Shown one piece after another: positions 61,789 through 64,000 of a DNA stretch of 64,000 nucleotides (the first letter of the stretch is position 1; each line of letters starts with the position of its first letter). A program made the translations under genes and the position numbers. The stretch lies in assembly GCA_030581615.1 (NCBI GenBank), contig JAKTTT010000001.1:558001-622000 (forward strand). The letters run 5' to 3'. This DNA comes from Alloascoidea africana (taxonomy: Eukaryota; Ascomycota; Alloascoideomycetes; Alloascoideales; Alloascoideaceae). The notes under the pieces were generated by a model, which did not search any database, was not told the DNA's origin, and saw nothing but the letters and a program-made list of their open reading frames with translations.

Positions 61789-62727
61789 ATGCCCCACCAA
61801 TGTAAAGGTATCACCAAATCAAACGAAAGATGCAAAAAAAAAATAGCAGATGATGACCCTTCGTCCTATTGTCATTACCATAAAGCACAAGCCTCTACTC
61901 CTCAAGCCAGTCTAAGTCCATTAAAGCTGAAGATCGACCATGCCATCCCTTCGCACAAGATACGACCGCCAAGTAGCCCCCCAAAAGGGGGATCTACATC
62001 ACCGAAATCCAAGTTTTCGACTGAGCATTATAGTGGAAAGCCTGGCTACATTTACATATATACATTGTCCCATTTAGTATCCCCCTCTCCTCAGAAAGTT
62101 CCCTGGTTGAATGTTGCACAGCCCAGAGAGCTATATCCCTTCTCAGACGGACAAAATTCTACGTCTAGATCGGTCAAGGGTAAATATCAATGGGAATCTT
62201 TTAACCCAAAGAAGCTTATAATGGTTAAAGTAGGGGTAACTACAGGTACGATTGCAAGCCGGTTAAATCAATGGAAGAAACAATGTAGCCATGATATCAC
62301 TCTCTTGTATCCGGATGATGAAATTATCGAAACTGTTATGAATTCGCGACTTGAAGTAGGACTGTATAACATTGACAAACTATTCTCGAAATTAACTCTT
62401 GGTCCAAAATATCAGAAACACCTTGCTTCTTTTGACAATGTTGAAAGAGGTTTTAAATCTTCGCAGGCATATCAAGCAGAACAGGCCATTCACAAAGTAT
62501 TGGGGAACATCTATGGGTCTGGCAATCTCCTTTGTGAAGCATGTAGCAAGAGTACCAAGTCCTCTTCAAAAGACAAAAAGATGAATATACATGTCGAATG
62601 GTTTATTATTCCTCGTACCGATCTTTCCAAAGTGTTTTCTATTATCAATGAGCTGTGTCTAAAGTTTAACACAGAACAACGCCCAGATCAAGGAAAATTA
62701 TCTTATGTCTATAGAGGAAAAGAGTGA
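61789..62727 (+). CDS. T5orf172 (GIY-YIG-like) protein with N-terminal Cys/His motif
   Basis: 312 residues from the ATG at 61789 (the frame upstream starts at TTG). The N-terminus MPHQCKGITKSNERCKKKIA, then YCHYH, is a C-x9-C...C-x2-H pattern resembling a small zinc-binding unit found in many DNA-associated and T5orf172 proteins. After a Ser/Pro linker the core begins GKPGYIYIYTLSHLV. KLIMVKVGVTTGTIASRLNQ, a tryptophan shortly after, and AYQAEQAIHKVLGNIYGSG follow, the T5orf172/DUF1766 pattern (a GIY-YIG nuclease relative). NIHVEWFIIP at about 280 is the usual C-terminal block (EWF). Fungal relatives are uncharacterised, for example fission yeast Mug113. It shares a promoter with HSP104. Confidence 0.85.
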   Translation: MPHQCKGITKSNERCKKKIADDDPSSYCHYHKAQASTPQASLSPLKLKIDHAIPSHKIRPPSSPPKGGSTSPKSKFSTEHYSGKPGYIYIYTLSHLVSPSPQKVPWLNVAQPRELYPFSDGQNSTSRSVKGKYQWESFNPKKLIMVKVGVTTGTIASRLNQWKKQCSHDITLLYPDDEIIETVMNSRLEVGLYNIDKLFSKLTLGPKYQKHLASFDNVERGFKSSQAYQAEQAIHKVLGNIYGSGNLLCEACSKSTKSSSKDKKMNIHVEWFIIPRTDLSKVFSIINELCLKFNTEQRPDQGKLSYVYRGKE

Positions 62728-63307
62728 AAATTCACTGAATGGTCAACAAGACTAGGGCCAGTTTTGATTAAGCCTTTAGTTGGACTGTGGTTATGATAAG
62801 GACAAAGTAACTATTTTGTGTCATTTTCTTATGTTTTCTTTATTATGATAGCATTATTTCTCATATTCTGTTAGTGATTTACGTGCGTCCCTCAATAGTC
62901 TTCTGATCAAACAAGATAGATCTCTGCTGTCAACAAGCAGGCTGGACTATTAAATCCAGGAAATAAAGAACGTGGTCTGCTTACTACTACTTCTATTAGG
63001 TTCTAGCTTTGTTTATCAACAATGTATTCTAACACATGAAAATAATGTATTGTCGTATCATACTAGACTCAGCGTTGAGCTATCGAAGTCGCAAGAAAGA
63101 GCTTGTAAGATTTTTGACCGCTGTCCTAATTTTCCTTAGGATCTCGACTCATCAAAAGCAACTCATCAAAAGCCTATCTACGTACAGACATATGAATGAA
63201 TTGAAATAGATACTGTAATATGTGACAGACATGGTCACATCCTATTTACTTTTATTCACCTAAAAGTAACCTATTTCCTATTATTATGCTCTTAAAGCTC
63301 ATAGAGC

Positions 63308-63340
63308 ATCATTCAAGAAGATAGGGGCTTCTTGAATGAT
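63308..63340. repeat. Perfect 13-base inverted repeat with 7-base loop
   Basis: The arms ATCATTCAAGAAG (63308-63320) and CTTCTTGAATGAT (63328-63340) are exact reverse complements around ATAGGGG. It would form a stable hairpin in RNA. Function unknown. Confidence 0.75.
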
Positions 63341-63566
63341 CATCATGTATAATCTATCGTTAGTACAAGTAGAATTACTTAAATAGTGCATTCATTCCTT
63401 AGATAGAACGAACAAGAAATCATATCTACATTTTTCTCCTTGATGAACCTTTCCAATTGACTGATGTTCACTATCAATACTCTAGCCACACGCTACAGAT
63501 ATCGTACTTTTTCTTAGACCTGATAAATTCCATTTTTCGTACGTTGCATCAACTGTCTCTTACCAG

Positions 63567-63793
63567 AACAGCAGAGCCTGCTTCACTCCATAAATCAGTT
63601 TCACCAGCTTACACACCTTGTAACTTCGACAGGAGCTGAACTGGAGCATCTTGGAGGAACTCCAGAATTTGCTCAGATACAGGAAGAAATGGAGAAGTCG
63701 GGATACTTGGGGCGGATCGTAACCAAGACCATGGGTCTCATATCAGATTTTATTGACGATCATCAGTGGAATGTCCAAGAAGTGAATCGCTAG
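63567..63793 (+). other. Coding-like terminal exon, gene not assembled
   Basis: After a CTTACCAG acceptor-like site the frame reads QQSLLHSINQFHQLTHLVTS, GAELEHLGGTPEFAQIQEEM, then GYLGRIVTKTMGLISDFI and a stop at 63791-63793. It has the look of a helical protein end. The same frame is open from 63527. The 5' exons were not located, and I do not recognise the family. Confidence 0.4.
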
Positions 63794-64000
63794 TGAAGAC
63801 AGCTAACGTGCGGGCTCTGAAGAAAAAAGGGAATGATGGTAAATTCTGAAGGTAAGTGTTTGCCCGCGGTGTTTATTTGGACTCCATTTTTCTTGTAGGC
63901 CTGATTTCTGTGCCTTTGTCCCCCTCGTTTACCGCGTTTGGGTTGATCGCAGCGCGGTGTGTTAGGCGGTCGAGGAGTTAGCTTGTTTGCCTGGGCATCA

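Larger units (their letters stand above)
62728..64000. other. Right end of window, mostly non-coding
   Basis: 1.27 kb with a duplicated ACTCATCAAAAGC (63149-63176), the hairpin at 63308-63340 and one coding-like terminal exon (63567-63793). The last 150 bases are GC-richer. A GTAAGT...TTGTAG pair near 63852-63898 could be an intron of the next gene but leads quickly to a stop. Confidence 0.5.

Noticed and set aside
63852-63898. GTAAGT...TTGTAG pair near the right edge
   Set aside because: No CTAAC branch site, only 47 bases, and the joined frame stops soon after.

Overview
The window is nuclear DNA of an intron-rich budding yeast (Saccharomycotina). Nearly every protein has a clear Saccharomyces-type relative (RPL16, RPL21, TIF6, HSP104, VPH1, HXK2, BDH1, MKT1, PUS7, NOC4, PRP31, PRP46, PIS1, APC5, PAC1, RRD2, MAM3). 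CTG falls at conserved leucines, for example in RPL16, so this is not a CUG-Ser/Ala lineage. Twelve genes are split by about twenty short introns with GTATGT/GTAAGT/GTGAGT donors and CTAAC-like branch points. That density is far above Saccharomyces and points to an early-diverging family (Dipodascaceae/Trichomonascaceae-like); I cannot name the genus. I found no tRNA, rRNA, CRISPR, intact mobile element or virus-like element.

Layout. 0-17 kb: a BAS1-like Myb factor; a tiny two-intron DUF1748 gene; a prenylated membrane-anchored ubiquitin-fold protein; a Walker-less Rad51 paralogue; RPL16; MKT1; a 2-oxoglutarate/Fe(II) oxygenase; BDH1; and hexokinase 2. 17-22 kb: a gene-poor stretch of about 5 kb. 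22-36 kb: NOC4, PRP46, PUS7, a HAL4/HAL5-type kinase, PAC1/LIS1 and MAM3. 36-39 kb: a second gene-poor stretch with a diverged inverted repeat and coding-like fragments. 39-62.7 kb: RPL21, APC5, PIS1, PRP31, VPH1, a SET protein, RRD2, a Pet20-family protein, an orphan protein, TIF6, HSP104 and a T5orf172 (GIY-YIG-like) protein. The last 1.3 kb holds a hairpin and one unassigned terminal exon.

The genes do not form a dedicated pathway or cluster. They are ordinary housekeeping and regulatory genes: ribosome biogenesis, splicing, cell cycle, vacuole acidification, sugar metabolism and stress. Several pairs are divergent and share short promoters (PRP46/PUS7, MKT1/oxygenase, kinase/PAC1, APC5/PIS1, HSP104/T5orf172). 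Many genes start with a micro-exon (6-18 coding bases), so single-frame gene finding misses or mis-starts them; the exon structures given here were assembled by eye. I saw no convincing undescribed system. The best leads are hidden multi-exon genes, unexplained coding-like fragments in the gene-poor stretches, and a few palindromic sites.
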